DNA of 64,000 nt from Parvularcula dongshanensis (GTDB lineage Bacteria > Pseudomonadota > Alphaproteobacteria > Caulobacterales > Parvularculaceae), in assembly GCF_014199615.1 (NCBI RefSeq), contig NZ_JACHOB010000003.1, positions 124,001-188,000 of the forward strand, read 5' to 3'. Positions 9,356 through 18,054 of the stretch are shown here, piece by piece (the stretch's first letter is position 1; every line of letters begins with the position of its first letter). The translations under genes and the position numbers were made by a program. Below the pieces are notes generated by a model. It was not told the origin of the DNA. It searched no databases and saw only the letters and a list, made by a program, of their open reading frames with translations.

Positions 9356-9435
9356 GTGTGCCGGTGGGAGGCCGGGTTTCGGGGGCTGGGGGGCGAGTTG
9401 ATCCGAAGCTCGGTTCATCCCCCCACCGGGCACAC
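9356..9435 (+). other. G-quadruplex motif flanked by a long inverted repeat
   Basis: 9366-9393 fits four runs of three or more G with loops of 5, 4 and 2 bases on the plus strand. Left arm GTGTGCCGGTGGG (9356-9368) is complementary, with one bulge, to CCCACCGGGCACAC (9422-9435), so the G-rich tract lies within a large stem-loop. It is in the 259-base gap between the divergent AEC and DUF2794 genes. Confidence 0.55.
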
Positions 9436-9565
9436 TCAGACAGTGTCGAACGCAGAAGGCCCCCTGAGGGCACGATTAAGGCGATTTCGGAACACGGTTG
9501 CCCAGATCCTAATGCACGCGCTTCGCGGGTTGGCGCGCGCACGGGCGGCGCCTACCTTGACCGGG

Positions 9566-9886
9566 ATGACACCACGCCAAAGGACCGAGCCCGTTCACTT
9601 CGACCGGGGCGAACTCGACAGGTTGCTGCGCCTTTACGGGACCTTCGTCGCGGCGGGGGAGTGGCGGGACTACGCCATCGACGGCTTGTCCGACCGTGCC
9701 GTGTTCTCCGTCTTTCGCCGTTCGGCCGAAGGGCCGCTCTATCGGATCGAGAAGCAGCCGCGCCTTCGGAGCCGTCAGGGGGAGTGGGCCGTCTTGGGCT
9801 CCGCCGGGCAGATCCTGAAGCGCGGTCACGAGCTCGCCGGCGTGCTCCGCGTCTTTGACCGTCAGAAGCTACGTCTCGTGACGTGA
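9566..9886 (+). CDS. DUF2794 family protein
   Basis: Conserved alphaproteobacterial protein of unknown function, 106 residues. It matches the family core: FDRGELDRLLRLYGTFVAAGEWRDYAID, then DRAVFSVFRR, PLYRIEKQPRLR, and ILKRGHEL near the C-terminus. The start is the ATG at 9566; earlier in-frame starts would add a non-conserved extension across the intergenic G-rich region. It stands alone, upstream of the DUF3775 gene. No catalytic motif is visible, and the high conservation is its only clue. Confidence 0.85.
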   Translation: MTPRQRTEPVHFDRGELDRLLRLYGTFVAAGEWRDYAIDGLSDRAVFSVFRRSAEGPLYRIEKQPRLRSRQGEWAVLGSAGQILKRGHELAGVLRVFDRQKLRLVT

Positions 9887-9939
9887 CGCCTGCGCAGCGC
9901 GGGTGTTAGCCCGCTTCGAGAACGAAGAAGGAGCCTGTC

Positions 9940-10371
9940 ATGGCAACCGTCCAGTCCATGTCGATCGACGAGAGCACGGTCCGCAGCATCATCGTCCAGC
10001 TGCGCGCCTACCACGCCAAGGAAGCGGGCACCGATCAGAACGACGGCTCGAACGATACCGACGACATTCACGACGACCTCGAGATGCATGAGGGCACGGT
10101 CGACGTCGCGGACCTCCAGGGCCTCTATGCGGACCTCAACAGAGACCAGCGCTACGACCTCGCAGCCCTCGCCCTGCTCGGCATGGAGGAGGCGGGCACG
10201 CTCGACGAGGGGCGGCAGATGGCGGGCGACGAAGGCCAGCCCGGCATGCGCGAGTTCCTGGAGATGCCGCTCTCGCCGCAATACCTCGCCGAGGGTCTCG
10301 ACCTGGCGGGCTACTCGGCGACGGACGATTCGGACCGCATCGCCGACGACGACGAGCACGCGACGCCGTAA
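9940..10371 (+). CDS. DUF3775 family protein
   Basis: Small acidic cytoplasmic protein of 143 residues found mainly in alphaproteobacteria; function unknown. It resembles DUF3775: an N-terminal helix with YHAKEAGTDQNDGSN, a middle segment DLQGLYADLNRDQRYDLAALALLG, and the C-terminal LSPQYLAEGLDLAGY. A purine-rich ribosome site AAGAAGGAG lies just upstream of the ATG at 9940. The gene is followed by a 130-base gap and then rpsD. Confidence 0.75.
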   Translation: MATVQSMSIDESTVRSIIVQLRAYHAKEAGTDQNDGSNDTDDIHDDLEMHEGTVDVADLQGLYADLNRDQRYDLAALALLGMEEAGTLDEGRQMAGDEGQPGMREFLEMPLSPQYLAEGLDLAGYSATDDSDRIADDDEHATP

Positions 10372-10503
10372 GTCCCGCACGCGGGGTGACAAGCCGACCG
10401 CACTGAGCTAGCTGCCCCGCTTCACACGGGTCGGCGCGCCGCCGCCGTTGGAATCGCACCCCGGATGGGCCGGGGGGCCGGAGCGCGCCAAGAAGAGTTC
10501 GTT

Positions 10504-11127
10504 ATGTCGAAGCGTACCAACGCCAAGTACAAGATCGATCGCCGCGTCGGCGAGAACATCTGGGGCCGCCCCAAGAGCCCGTTCAACCGCCGCGACTACA
10601 AGCCCGGCATGCACGGCCAGCGCCGCCAGCAGAAGCAGTCGGACTTCGGCCAGCAGCTGATGGCGAAGCAGAAGCTCAAGGGCTACTACGGCGACATCAC
10701 CGAGAAGCAGTTCCACAAGGTCTACGTCGAGGCGTCGCGCCGTAAGGGCAACACGGCCGAGATCATGATCGGCCTCCTCGAGCAGCGCCTGGACGCGGTC
10801 GTCTACCGCGCCAAGTTCGTGCCCACGATCTTCGCGGCGCGCCAGTTCGTGAACCACGGCCACGTCATGGTGAACGGCGTGCGGACCAACATCCCGTCCT
10901 TCAAGGTTCAACCCGGCGACGTCATCGAGATCCGCGAGAAGTCCAAGAACATGGCCCTCGTGCTCGAAGCGCTGTCGCTCGCCGAGCGCGACATCCCCGA
11001 CTACGTCGACGTCGACCCCAAGAAGATGACGGCGAGCCTGATCCGCGTGCCGGAGTTCGCCGAAGTGCCCTATGCGGCGCAGATGGAACCGAACCTCGTG
11101 GTCGAATTCTACTCCACGCGCGGCTAA
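10504..11127 (+). CDS. rpsD: 30S ribosomal protein S4
   Basis: Primary 16S rRNA-binding protein that nucleates the 30S body and acts in decoding fidelity. The 207-residue protein starts [14 protein letters not shown]; the ATG at 10504 is used because it follows AAGAAGAG and matches the family start, while the upstream ATG adds unrelated residues. The S4 RNA-binding domain is seen in [14 protein letters not shown]. It is monocistronic here and followed by a strong intrinsic terminator, as in other alphaproteobacteria where rpsD is outside the large ribosomal operons. Confidence 0.98.
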   Translation: MSKRTNAKYKIDRRVGENIWGRPKSPFNRRDYKPGMHGQRRQQKQSDFGQQLMAKQKLKGYYGDITEKQFHKVYVEASRRKGNTAEIMIGLLEQRLDAVVYRAKFVPTIFAARQFVNHGHVMVNGVRTNIPSFKVQPGDVIEIREKSKNMALVLEALSLAERDIPDYVDVDPKKMTASLIRVPEFAEVPYAAQMEPNLVVEFYSTRG

Positions 11128-11145
11128 GCCGGTCCACGCTCAAAC

Positions 11146-11176
11146 AAAAAGGCCGCCCCTCGGGGCGGCCTTTTTC
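11146..11176 (+). terminator. Intrinsic terminator of rpsD
   Basis: AAAAAGGCCGCCCC pairs with GGGGCGGCCTTTTT around a two-base centre, followed by further T. The A-run makes it able to work in both directions, so it may also serve the convergent glutaredoxin gene. Confidence 0.9.
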
Positions 11177-11205
11177 GTTACGGCGTTCCGCGTGGAGGCG
11201 GCCCG

Positions 11206-11535
<330 letters not shown>

Positions 11536-11614
11536 AGCTGTCTCCTCAATTCTCACGCGCAGGTAGCGACCGGCGGGCCGTTCAACAAGGCGGCGGCTAT
11601 GGCTAGGGAGGGGG

Positions 11615-12496
11615 ATGACGCCGCTCCTGATTCTCGCCGGACCGACGGCCAGCGGCAAGAGCGCCGCCGCGATCCGCCTCGCCCGCGAGGTGGGCGGGGA
11701 AGTCGTCAACGCGGACGCGATGCAGGTCTATTCGGATCTGCGCATCGTGACGGCACGCCCGTCGGCGGAAGACGAGGCCGCTGTACCCCACCACCTCTAC
11801 GGCCACGTGGACGGCGCGGAACGCTACTCCGTCGGGCGCTACCTGCGTGAGGCGGGCGCCGTGATTCGCGAGGTTCGGGGGAGGGGGCGGGTCCCGGTCG
11901 TCACCGGCGGGACCGGCCTCTACCTCCTCGCTCTTACGCGCGGTCTCGCCGAGGTGCCGCCAGTGCCGGAGGAGGTGACGGCGGGGTGCCTCGAGTCCTG
12001 GCGGGCGGACCCCGTTCGGTTCCGGGCGGCGTTGATGGAGGTCGATCCGGCGGCGGCGGTCCTGGAGCCGGCCGACAGGCAGCGGCACGTCCGGACGATG
12101 GCCGTATGGCGCGCCACCGGACGGACGCTGTCCGACTGGCAAAAGGAAGAGCGGGCAGGCGCGGTCCCGGGGCCGCACCGCGCAATGGTGCTCTGTCCCC
12201 CGCGAGAGGTGCTTTACGAGCGGATCGAGCGCCGCTGGGACGAGATGATGGCGGCCGGCGGGCGAGACGAGGTCGCCGCCCTTCTGGACCGCGACCTTCC
12301 GCCCGACCTTCCCGTCATGAAGGCGCTGGGCGTGCCTCAGATCGCGGCGGTGCTTCGCGGCGAGAGCACGGAGGCGGAAGCGACCGAATCGGCGAAGCGC
12401 GAGACGCGGCGCTTCGCCAAGCGGCAGATGACGTGGTTTCGCGGACAGACGGACTGGCCGTGGGCCGAAACCTTCGACACCACGCTCCTACGCTAA
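11615..12496 (+). CDS. miaA: tRNA dimethylallyltransferase
   Basis: Transfers a dimethylallyl group to N6 of A37 in tRNAs that read codons starting with U. The 293-residue protein shows the P-loop GPTASGKS at residues 9-16, NADAMQVY, the prenyl-diphosphate site segment [10 protein letters not shown], and the C-terminal basic [12 protein letters not shown] that contacts tRNA. Its last nine bases overlap the 3' end of the convergent phenylalanine hydroxylase gene. No hfq follows, unlike in gammaproteobacteria. Confidence 0.96.
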   Translation: MTPLLILAGPTASGKSAAAIRLAREVGGEVVNADAMQVYSDLRIVTARPSAEDEAAVPHHLYGHVDGAERYSVGRYLREAGAVIREVRGRGRVPVVTGGTGLYLLALTRGLAEVPPVPEEVTAGCLESWRADPVRFRAALMEVDPAAAVLEPADRQRHVRTMAVWRATGRTLSDWQKEERAGAVPGPHRAMVLCPPREVLYERIERRWDEMMAAGGRDEVAALLDRDLPPDLPVMKALGVPQIAAVLRGESTEAEATESAKRETRRFAKRQMTWFRGQTDWPWAETFDTTLLR

Positions 12497-13384
12497 GGCC
12501 GAGGCCGCGCGCCCGCCGCCCTTGGCGTAGTCCTGGGTGCCGCGCGTGTAGATCTCGTCCGTCTGCAACACGTCTTCGGGCGTGAAGCTGTACTTGCCCA
12601 TCGTGCCTTCCTCGCGCATCCGCGCGTAGATCGGCCCGAAGTCGAGGTCGCGCGTCCTTGCGAGCAGGTCCTCGTAGCTCTTCGCGACGAAGTAGGTCTG
12701 CTGAAAGTCGTCGATTCGGTAGCCGGTGCGCAGGAGCCGTTCGGTGTCGAAGCCGAGGCGGTTGGGGGAGGGGTCTTCGAGCGCGAAGACGCTCTCCGCC
12801 GGGCTGGACACGATCCCGGCCCCATAGATGCGCAGCCCTTCGGGCCGTTCGATCAAGCCGAACTCGACCGTGTACCAGTAGAGCGCGGCCAAGTTCTTCA
12901 GCGCCCCCGATTCGAGGCTCTTCAACCCGCCCTCGCCATAGGCCTGGATGTAGTCCGCGAAGACCGGGTCGGTCAGCATCGGGACGTGGCCGAAGACGTC
13001 GTGGAAGACGTCCGGCTCTTCGATGTAGTCGAGCTGGTCTGGCTTGCGGATGAAGTTGCCGGCCGGGAACCGCCGGTTCGCCAGGTGGTCGAAGAAGACC
13101 TCGTCCGGCACCAGGCCCGGTACGGCGACGACGCGCCAACCCGTCAGCTTCTCGAGCTCGTCGGACAACCGCCCGAAATGCGGGATGCCGCCCGTCCCGA
13201 GGTCGAGCGCCTCAAGACCCTGAAGGTAGGCGTCGTCGGCACGGCCGGGCAGGACGCTGCGCAACCGCGCGTAGAGCGTGTCCCAGGTTCCGTGTTCCTC
13301 GGCTGTGTAACTCTCCCAGTCCTGGGGGACGGTGTAGTCCTCGGCAGGCGCTTGGTTCGCACGGTGAAAGGCGGGATCGGACAT
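12488..13384 (-). CDS. phhA: Phenylalanine 4-monooxygenase
   Basis: Tetrahydropterin- and iron-dependent hydroxylase that converts phenylalanine to tyrosine, the entry to aerobic phenylalanine breakdown. The 298-residue catalytic-domain protein is a normal bacterial length. The 2-His-1-Glu iron site is visible: H128 and H133 in HDVFGH and E174 in YWYTVEFGL. DQLDYIEEPD and GLRIYGAGI are further conserved segments. No pterin carbinolamine dehydratase (phhB) is next to it. It is convergent with and overlaps miaA. Confidence 0.95.
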   Translation of the reverse strand: MSDPAFHRANQAPAEDYTVPQDWESYTAEEHGTWDTLYARLRSVLPGRADDAYLQGLEALDLGTGGIPHFGRLSDELEKLTGWRVVAVPGLVPDEVFFDHLANRRFPAGNFIRKPDQLDYIEEPDVFHDVFGHVPMLTDPVFADYIQAYGEGGLKSLESGALKNLAALYWYTVEFGLIERPEGLRIYGAGIVSSPAESVFALEDPSPNRLGFDTERLLRTGYRIDDFQQTYFVAKSYEDLLARTRDLDFGPIYARMREEGTMGKYSFTPEDVLQTDEIYTRGTQDYAKGGGRAASALA

Positions 13385-13522
13385 GGTTGGCCTCGACTGG
13401 TTGCCCCCAAGCTAGCGGGCGGGCAGCCGCAGGGCAAAGCGACGGGTTCGATGGACCGCTTCTCGCTTGACGCTGCCTCTTCGCTCTTCTACCTCGCCGC
13501 CTCTCGGAGCGACCGCTTCGAT

Positions 13523-13609
13523 GCCCAGATGGCGGAATTGGTAGACGCGCCAGCTTCAGGTGCTGGTATCCGTACGGATGTGGAGGTTCGAGTCCTCTTC
13601 TGGGCACCA
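13523..13609 (+). tRNA. tRNA-Leu (anticodon CAG)
   Basis: An 87-base class II tRNA with the acceptor GCCCAGA paired to TCTGGGC, a long variable arm (TATCCGTACGGATGT region), T-arm GGTTCGAGTCC, and encoded CCA. The anticodon stem CCAGC/GCTGG encloses loop TTCAGGT, giving CAG. Confidence 0.95.
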
Positions 13610-13621
13610 TTCTCTTTTAGT

Positions 13622-13761
13622 GCGCTACCGCCTTCGGCTACTTGAGCGCGAGGCGTGCGCTACCGCCTTCGGCGACTTGAGCGCGAGGCATGCGCCACCG
13701 CCTTCGGCGACTTGAGCGTAGGATGTGCGCCGGTGCCCTCGGCGAGGTGGGAGCCGAGGCA
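13622..13761. repeat. Four tandem copies of a 35-bp repeat with UUCG hairpin
   Basis: Units start at 13622, 13657, 13692 and 13727, a strict 35-bp period, becoming more degenerate towards the end. Units begin GCGCTACCGCC and contain CCTTCGGC or a close variant; they are clearly related to the 38-bp units at 799-905. The array lies between tRNA-Leu and rpmJ, where it may act as a transcript-end or processing element. Confidence 0.85.
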
Positions 13762-13857
13762 TCGCTCCGCTCGACGCCGATCGGTCCTTACGAACTTGAC
13801 CGCGCGGCGGACGCCCCTTAGAGCCGCCCGCTCAGCATTCATACCGCAAGGCTCGTC

Positions 13858-13983
13858 ATGAAGGTCCGCAGCTCACTCAAGTCGCTCAAGAACCGCCACC
13901 GCGATTGCCGCGTCGTGCGTCGCAAAGGGCGTGTCTACGTGATCAACAAGACGCAACGCCGGTTCAAAGCCCGCCAAGGCTGA
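13858..13983 (+). CDS. rpmJ: 50S ribosomal protein L36
   Basis: A 41-residue ribosomal protein beginning [17 protein letters not shown]. This is the alphaproteobacterial L36 form with a single retained cysteine before [18 protein letters not shown], so it lacks the full zinc-binding set of classical L36. Very basic, with no stop or gap problem; the start is the ATG at 13858. It stands apart from the main ribosomal operon, which is usual in this class. The TPR gene follows 71 bases later. Confidence 0.93.
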   Translation: MKVRSSLKSLKNRHRDCRVVRRKGRVYVINKTQRRFKARQG

Positions 13984-14054
13984 GAAGCGGAAACAGCGCC
14001 GCGCGCGCGGTTTGCGCGTTGGGATTCGGCGCCGTTCTTGCTACCTTCGCCGCG

Positions 14055-14597
14055 ATGAGACTTCCTTTTCTCGTTGCGGCCGTTCTCTCCCCGCTCGTCG
14101 GATCGGCGTCGGCCGATCAGTCCGACCCGGCGCTCGGCCCTCTCTTCGAGGCGCTCGCGGCGCCGGAAGGCAATGCGGCCAGCGTCCAGTCTCAGATCGA
14201 AGACATCTGGTACCGCGCGCCCGAGACGGGCGTAGGCATCCTGTTCGGCCGCGCCATCGGCGCGATGAACGACGGGGACACGGACCTCGCGCTCGTTCTG
14301 ATCGGCCACGTCAACGGCCTCGCACCGAGCTTCGCCGAGGCCTGGGTGCTGAAGGGGCATGCTCTTTCTCGTCTCGGGGACAACGGGGCGGCGGCGCTCG
14401 CCTACGATCAGGCCTTGTCGCTCGAACCCCGACACTACGTCGCGATCGCTCGGCTCGGCGACCTCGCCGTCGAGGCGGGCGACAAGCGGGCGGGGCTTGA
14501 TCGCTATCATGACGCCCTTCTTCTGAACCCTCACCTCGACGCGGTCCGCGAGCGGGCGGACCGTCTGCGCGACGAGACGCGGGCGCAGGAAATCTGA
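14055..14597 (+). CDS. Exported tetratricopeptide-repeat protein
   Basis: Predicted periplasmic protein of 180 residues. The ATG at 14055 opens a good signal peptide (RLPFLVAAVLSPLVGSASA). The mature part has two to three TPR units: AEAWVLKGHALSRLGDNGAAALAYDQALSLEP and the following YVAIARLGDLAVEAGDKRAGLDRYHDALLLNP segment. TPRs mediate protein-protein contacts; the partner is unknown. The TerB-like gene follows after 20 bases, so they are probably cotranscribed. Confidence 0.7.
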   Translation: MRLPFLVAAVLSPLVGSASADQSDPALGPLFEALAAPEGNAASVQSQIEDIWYRAPETGVGILFGRAIGAMNDGDTDLALVLIGHVNGLAPSFAEAWVLKGHALSRLGDNGAAALAYDQALSLEPRHYVAIARLGDLAVEAGDKRAGLDRYHDALLLNPHLDAVRERADRLRDETRAQEI

Positions 14598-14617
14598 CCG
14601 GTCGGGAGGCCTAGACC

Positions 14618-15100
14618 ATGCCCATCCTCCTGCTCGTGATCGCCCTGGCTGCCGTCATCTACATCGCGAAGGAAAGCCGGAGCTTCGCCAGGAGGCGCGC
14701 GTTCCAGGCGAAGTCCGGGCCGCGGCTTGTCGAGACCCTGACCGATCCGCGCGAGGCGGCGGCGATCCTCCTCGTGCAGCAGGCGGCCTATGAGGGGCAC
14801 GTCACCGTCGAGCAGAAGCGGGTGATCCTGTCCCTGATGACCGACGCGTTCGGCGTTCGCGGCGACGAGGCGGAAGGCCTCTTCAGCTTCGGCCGAATGG
14901 CGGTCGGTCAGATGGGCGACGCCGCGAACTCGCTCCGCAGGCTGCTGCGTCCGATTCGCGAGAGCCTCACCCTGTCGGAGATGAAGCAGCTCGTCGATAT
15001 GATGCATCGGGTCGCCGAGGTGGGCTCGCCGCCGAACGAGCATCAGACCGCATTGCTGTCGGCGACTCGTCGAGCGCTGTCGCTGTCCGAGCCGGCCTGA
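14618..15100 (+). CDS. Membrane-anchored TerB-like domain protein
   Basis: A 160-residue protein with one N-terminal TM helix (PILLLVIALAAVIYIA) followed by an all-helical domain like TerB/DUF533: LTDPREAAAILLVQQAAYEGHVTVEQKRVILSLMTDAFG and the later LSEMKQLVDMMHRVAEV segment. TerB-like domains often bind metals through acidic residues at the membrane. There is no ter gene cluster nearby, so tellurite resistance should not be assumed. It probably shares an operon with the TPR gene upstream and is convergent with the hydrolase gene. Confidence 0.65.
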   Translation: MPILLLVIALAAVIYIAKESRSFARRRAFQAKSGPRLVETLTDPREAAAILLVQQAAYEGHVTVEQKRVILSLMTDAFGVRGDEAEGLFSFGRMAVGQMGDAANSLRRLLRPIRESLTLSEMKQLVDMMHRVAEVGSPPNEHQTALLSATRRALSLSEPA

Positions 15101-15102
15101 CC

Positions 15103-15990
15103 TCACGCGAGGGCGTAGCGGCCGAGCCCCGCGGCGGCGACGCGTCCGTCCGCCAGATGCATCAGAAGGTGGGCCGTCACGTTGAGCGCGGCGGCGGTCC
15201 GCAAAGCGGGGTCGAGCCCTTCGTAGACGGCGGCCACGATCGCGTCGGGTGTCGCGCCGCCCTGCGCCAGGGCGGCGAGGATGGCCTCGTCGCGCGCCAG
15301 CCGGTGCGCCTTCACCGCACGCACGAAGGGCAGGGGGGACCGAATCGGCGCCCCGTGCGTGGGGTAGTAGAGCCGATCGTCTCGCCCGATCAGCTTGTCG
15401 AGGCTCTCTAAGTAGTCCCGCATGTCGCCGTCGGGCGGCGCGACCACCGTCGTCGCCCACCCCATGACGTGATCGCCGCTGAACAGCGCGGCCTCCTCCT
15501 CGAGCGCGAAGCAGAGGTGATTCGAGACGTGTCCCGGCGTGTGGAGCGCGCGAAGGGTCGCGCCGGGCAGGGTGACCGCGTCGCCGTCCGCAAGGCGCCT
15601 GTCGGGAATCAGCGCGAAGTCCGGACCCTCGTCGAGGGCGGGCGGCGCAGACGCGGGCGTGCTCGGATGGCGGTCAAAGCCCAGGATGGGCGCCCCCGTC
15701 GCTCGGGCGAGGGCGGCAGCGCCGCCCGAATGGTCCTTGTGGGTATGGGTGAGGAGAATGGCTTCGATCGGCCCCGGCGCGGCCGCGAGGACCGCGCTTC
15801 TATGCGTCTCGTCGTTCGGCCCAGGATCGATGACGGCCGTGCCGCTCTCGTTTCCGACGAGGTAAGTGCCGGTGCCCGTGAAGGTGAAGGGGCCCGGATT
15901 GCGCGCGACGACCCTCGTCACACGCTCGCTGAGCCGGTCCGGTCGTCCGTAGTCGAAGGGGAAGTCCCTGACGAAGGGAACGCCGGACAC
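15103..15990 (-). CDS. Metallo-beta-lactamase fold hydrolase, LACTB2/glyoxalase II-like
   Basis: Zinc hydrolase of 295 residues. The metal-binding motif HTHKDH is at residues 82-87, with later ligands in HTPGHVSNH and FSGDHVMGW, and a C-terminal winged-helix-like domain (RDEAILAALAQGGATPDAIVAAVYEGL) typical of LACTB2-type proteins. The actual substrate may be a thioester, RNA or another ester. It follows the DUF442-type phosphatase gene with a one-base gap, so the two form an operon; this pairing recalls Blh-like proteins of sulfide metabolism, but that is only suggestive. Confidence 0.85.
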   Translation of the reverse strand: MSGVPFVRDFPFDYGRPDRLSERVTRVVARNPGPFTFTGTGTYLVGNESGTAVIDPGPNDETHRSAVLAAAPGPIEAILLTHTHKDHSGGAAALARATGAPILGFDRHPSTPASAPPALDEGPDFALIPDRRLADGDAVTLPGATLRALHTPGHVSNHLCFALEEEAALFSGDHVMGWATTVVAPPDGDMRDYLESLDKLIGRDDRLYYPTHGAPIRSPLPFVRAVKAHRLARDEAILAALAQGGATPDAIVAAVYEGLDPALRTAAALNVTAHLLMHLADGRVAAAGLGRYALA

Positions 15991-15991
15991 G

Positions 15992-16399
15992 TCAGCTCAA
16001 ATGGCCGCGCAGTCCCGAGAGGTCGTAGCCGGCATCGCGCGCGCGCGCGATCAGCGTGTCCGCCTCCTGTCCCTGGCGCGCGCGGGCCAGCGCCCAGAGC
16101 GTGGCGGAACGCATGCCCGAGCGGCAGTAGGCGAGGGTCTTGCCGGACGCATCGATCGCGGCGGCCATCGCTTCGACGTCGAGGGGGGAAGGGCCTTCGC
16201 GACCGATCGGCACGTGGACGAAACGCAAGCCCGCCGCTTCTGCCGCCGCGGCGATCGCCGCCGCGTCCGGCTGGCCCGGTTCCTCGCCATCGGGGCGGTT
16301 GGAGACGATCGTCTTATAGCCCTGGCGGGCGGCCTCGGCGACGTCACTGGCGGTGATCTGAGGGCTGACGGCGACCTCGTCCTCGAGCGTGTGGAACAT
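15992..16399 (-). CDS. TIGR01244 / DUF442 family phosphatase-like protein
   Basis: A 135-residue single-domain protein of the beta-lactamase-hydrolase-like phosphatase family (TIGR01244). It starts MFHTLEDEVAVSPQITASDV, then KTIVSNRPDGEEPGQP, FVHVPIG, and the active-site loop YCRSGMRS with cysteine C92. Related domains are fused to rhodanese or MBL domains in proteins linked to hydrogen sulfide detoxification. Here the phosphatase-like domain and an MBL protein are encoded by adjacent genes one base apart. Confidence 0.8.
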   Translation of the reverse strand: MFHTLEDEVAVSPQITASDVAEAARQGYKTIVSNRPDGEEPGQPDAAAIAAAAEAAGLRFVHVPIGREGPSPLDVEAMAAAIDASGKTLAYCRSGMRSATLWALARARQGQEADTLIARARDAGYDLSGLRGHLS

Positions 16400-16427
16400 G
16401 ACTTCCCCTTCGCGCCGGGCTGTTCGA

Positions 16428-16504
16428 TGGTCGGAGTGAGAGGATTCGAACCTCCGGCCCCTGCCTCCCGAAGACAGTGCTCTACCAGGCTGAGCTACAC
16501 TCCG
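16428..16504 (-). tRNA. tRNA-Pro (anticodon CGG)
   Basis: 77 bases on the minus strand. Acceptor CGGAGTG pairs with CACTCCG, CCA is encoded, and the anticodon stem CTGTC/GGCAG encloses TTCGGGA, giving CGG. The T-arm contains GGTTCGAATCC. Confidence 0.96.
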
Positions 16505-16610
16505 AACAAGCGGGCCTCTAGCGCCCGCCAGAACCCCTGGCAAGGCACCGAAGAGATCGTCTTCTAGGGCGTTGCATTGCCGTGCGCGGTCCGTTATCGG
16601 GAGCGCCTCT

Positions 16611-16685
<75 letters not shown>

Positions 16686-16839
16686 CTCTTCTTCCGACTC
16701 GAAAACGTGCGTTCTTCCCGCCGCCGCCCTCCTGGGTTGCGGCGCACTACGCGTCCGCATGTTGGGGAAAAGTCGTATTCGGCAGACCGTCGCGGCCTAT
16801 CCCCCTTACGCATAGTGGCGTCGAGGCCTTTTCCAGTTA

Positions 16840-16854
16840 TGCTGCAATGCAGCA
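16840..16854. promoter_or_regulatory. CTGC-AAT-GCAG palindrome
   Basis: TGCTGCAATGCAGCA has 6-base arms around AAT. It fits the CTGC-N3-GCAG pattern exactly and lies about 400 bases upstream of the TonB operon, so its target gene is uncertain. Confidence 0.4.
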
Positions 16855-17031
16855 AAACATCTGGTCTGGCATCGGCCTTGCTCAGTTCAGGAGGGGTTCC
16901 CGAACCCACGAACTGTTGAAGAAACCGTCACTTCGCGGGATTGCGTTTCATGGTAGTTGAACACCGTGGTTACTCCCGCTCCCATTCCGACGCCTCATTC
17001 CGATCCCAATTCCGGGAGCGGCTTTTGAAGG

Positions 17032-17041
17032 TTGCAGCGCA
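17032..17041. promoter_or_regulatory. TGC-AGC-GCA motif upstream of the TonB operon
   Basis: TTGCAGCGCA is identical to the ten bases at 6552-6561 upstream of the 3-hydroxybutyryl-CoA dehydrogenase gene, and lies about 35 bases before the -10-like GATAAT. Confidence 0.35.
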
Positions 17042-17257
17042 CTGCCCATCAGACGTTGCAATCGCGAAAGCCCGGGATAATCATCGCGACGGGTTGGTGT
17101 GGAGTCCGCTCCACGAACGGTTTTGCGTTCTTCGCGAGTCAGCGCACAGCGCCGCTCGCTGGGCGTGGACGGGACAACCCTCAGCAGGCGCAAAGGCGTC
17201 AACGAAGAGGGGCCGTTCGGCCGTACAGTCACGGAAGCATCCGGTTAGGTGATGATG

Positions 17258-18031
17258 ATGAAGAAAGTCTTACTCGGGTCCGCCGCCCTGTTGGCGTTGG
17301 GCGTGGCCCCCGCCTCGGCGCAGTTTCGGGCTGCGCTCCAAGAGGCGGACGCCACTGTCCGCGAGGGCGCGGCGAGCCAGCAGCGCGTGGAGGAACTGGA
17401 CGACCAGGCCTCCGAGCTGCTGAACGAGTACCGGGCGAACCTGAAGCAGCTCGACCTCCTGCGGCGCTTCAACACCACGCGTCAGCGCGAGGTCGAGAAC
17501 CAGCTCTCCGACATCGAGGGTCTGCAACAGGACGTCGACAACGTTCAGGGCCTGCAGCGGGCGATCACGCCGCTCATGGACGAGATGCTGGCGCAGCTCG
17601 AAGCGGTCGTGCAGGCGGACATCCCGTTCCTCGCCGAGGAGCGCCAAAACCGTCTGGAGCGCCTCCGCTCGGTCATGGCCGACTCCACGCAGACGCCGGC
17701 TTCGCGCTACCGTCTGCTGATCGAAGCCTTCCAGATCGAGAACGAGTACGGTCGGACGATCGAGGCTTACAACGGCACGGTCGACAATGAAGGCGAAGAG
17801 CTCGCCGTCGAGTTCCTGCGCGTCGGCCGCCTCGCGCTGATCTACAAGAACGCCAACGACTCGATCCTCCGCATCTACAACAGCGAGAGCGGGCAGTTCG
17901 AAGACCTCGACATGGGCTTCCTCGACGATGTCCGTCAGGCTCTTCGGGTCGCCAAGGAGCAAGCGCCGCCGAACCTCCTGACCATCCCCGTCCAGGCGCC
18001 CGAAGGCGCGACCGACGCGGCCGCCGACTGA
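17258..18031 (+). CDS. DUF3450 family protein, TonB2-system periplasmic component
   Basis: Exported protein of about 257 residues that opens the TonB operon. A signal peptide (KKVLLGSAALLALGVAPASA) precedes a long helical, coiled-coil region rich in Q, E and L, then the DUF3450 hallmarks DIPFLAEERQNRLERL, YRLLIEAFQIENEYGRTIEAY, and the C-terminal VGRLALIYKN. Four possible starts lie in tandem (GTG 17249, ATG 17252, 17255, 17258); 17258 is preferred because AGGTGAT at 17247-17253 is placed best for it. In Vibrio, DUF3450 genes precede ttpC in the same way. It probably works in the periplasm with the TtpC-like partner. Confidence 0.85.
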   Translation: MKKVLLGSAALLALGVAPASAQFRAALQEADATVREGAASQQRVEELDDQASELLNEYRANLKQLDLLRRFNTTRQREVENQLSDIEGLQQDVDNVQGLQRAITPLMDEMLAQLEAVVQADIPFLAEERQNRLERLRSVMADSTQTPASRYRLLIEAFQIENEYGRTIEAYNGTVDNEGEELAVEFLRVGRLALIYKNANDSILRIYNSESGQFEDLDMGFLDDVRQALRVAKEQAPPNLLTIPVQAPEGATDAAAD

Positions 18032-18054
18032 TCGAACGACGTACGAGACGAGAG

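Larger units (their letters stand above)
16686..17257 (+). other. Long upstream region of the TonB operon
   Basis: About 570 bases without a convincing gene, visibly less G+C-rich than its neighbours. Open frames here have no start site or domain evidence. It contains two TGC-N3-GCA palindromes (16840-16854, 17032-17041) and a -10-like GATAAT at 17076-17081 with TTGCAA 14 bases upstream, a spacing shorter than ideal. It probably holds the operon promoter and a long leader; an unannotated small RNA cannot be excluded. Confidence 0.5.

Noticed and set aside
14618-15100. Tellurite-resistance gene
   Set aside because: The TerB-like domain alone is widespread; there are no terZACDE genes around it.
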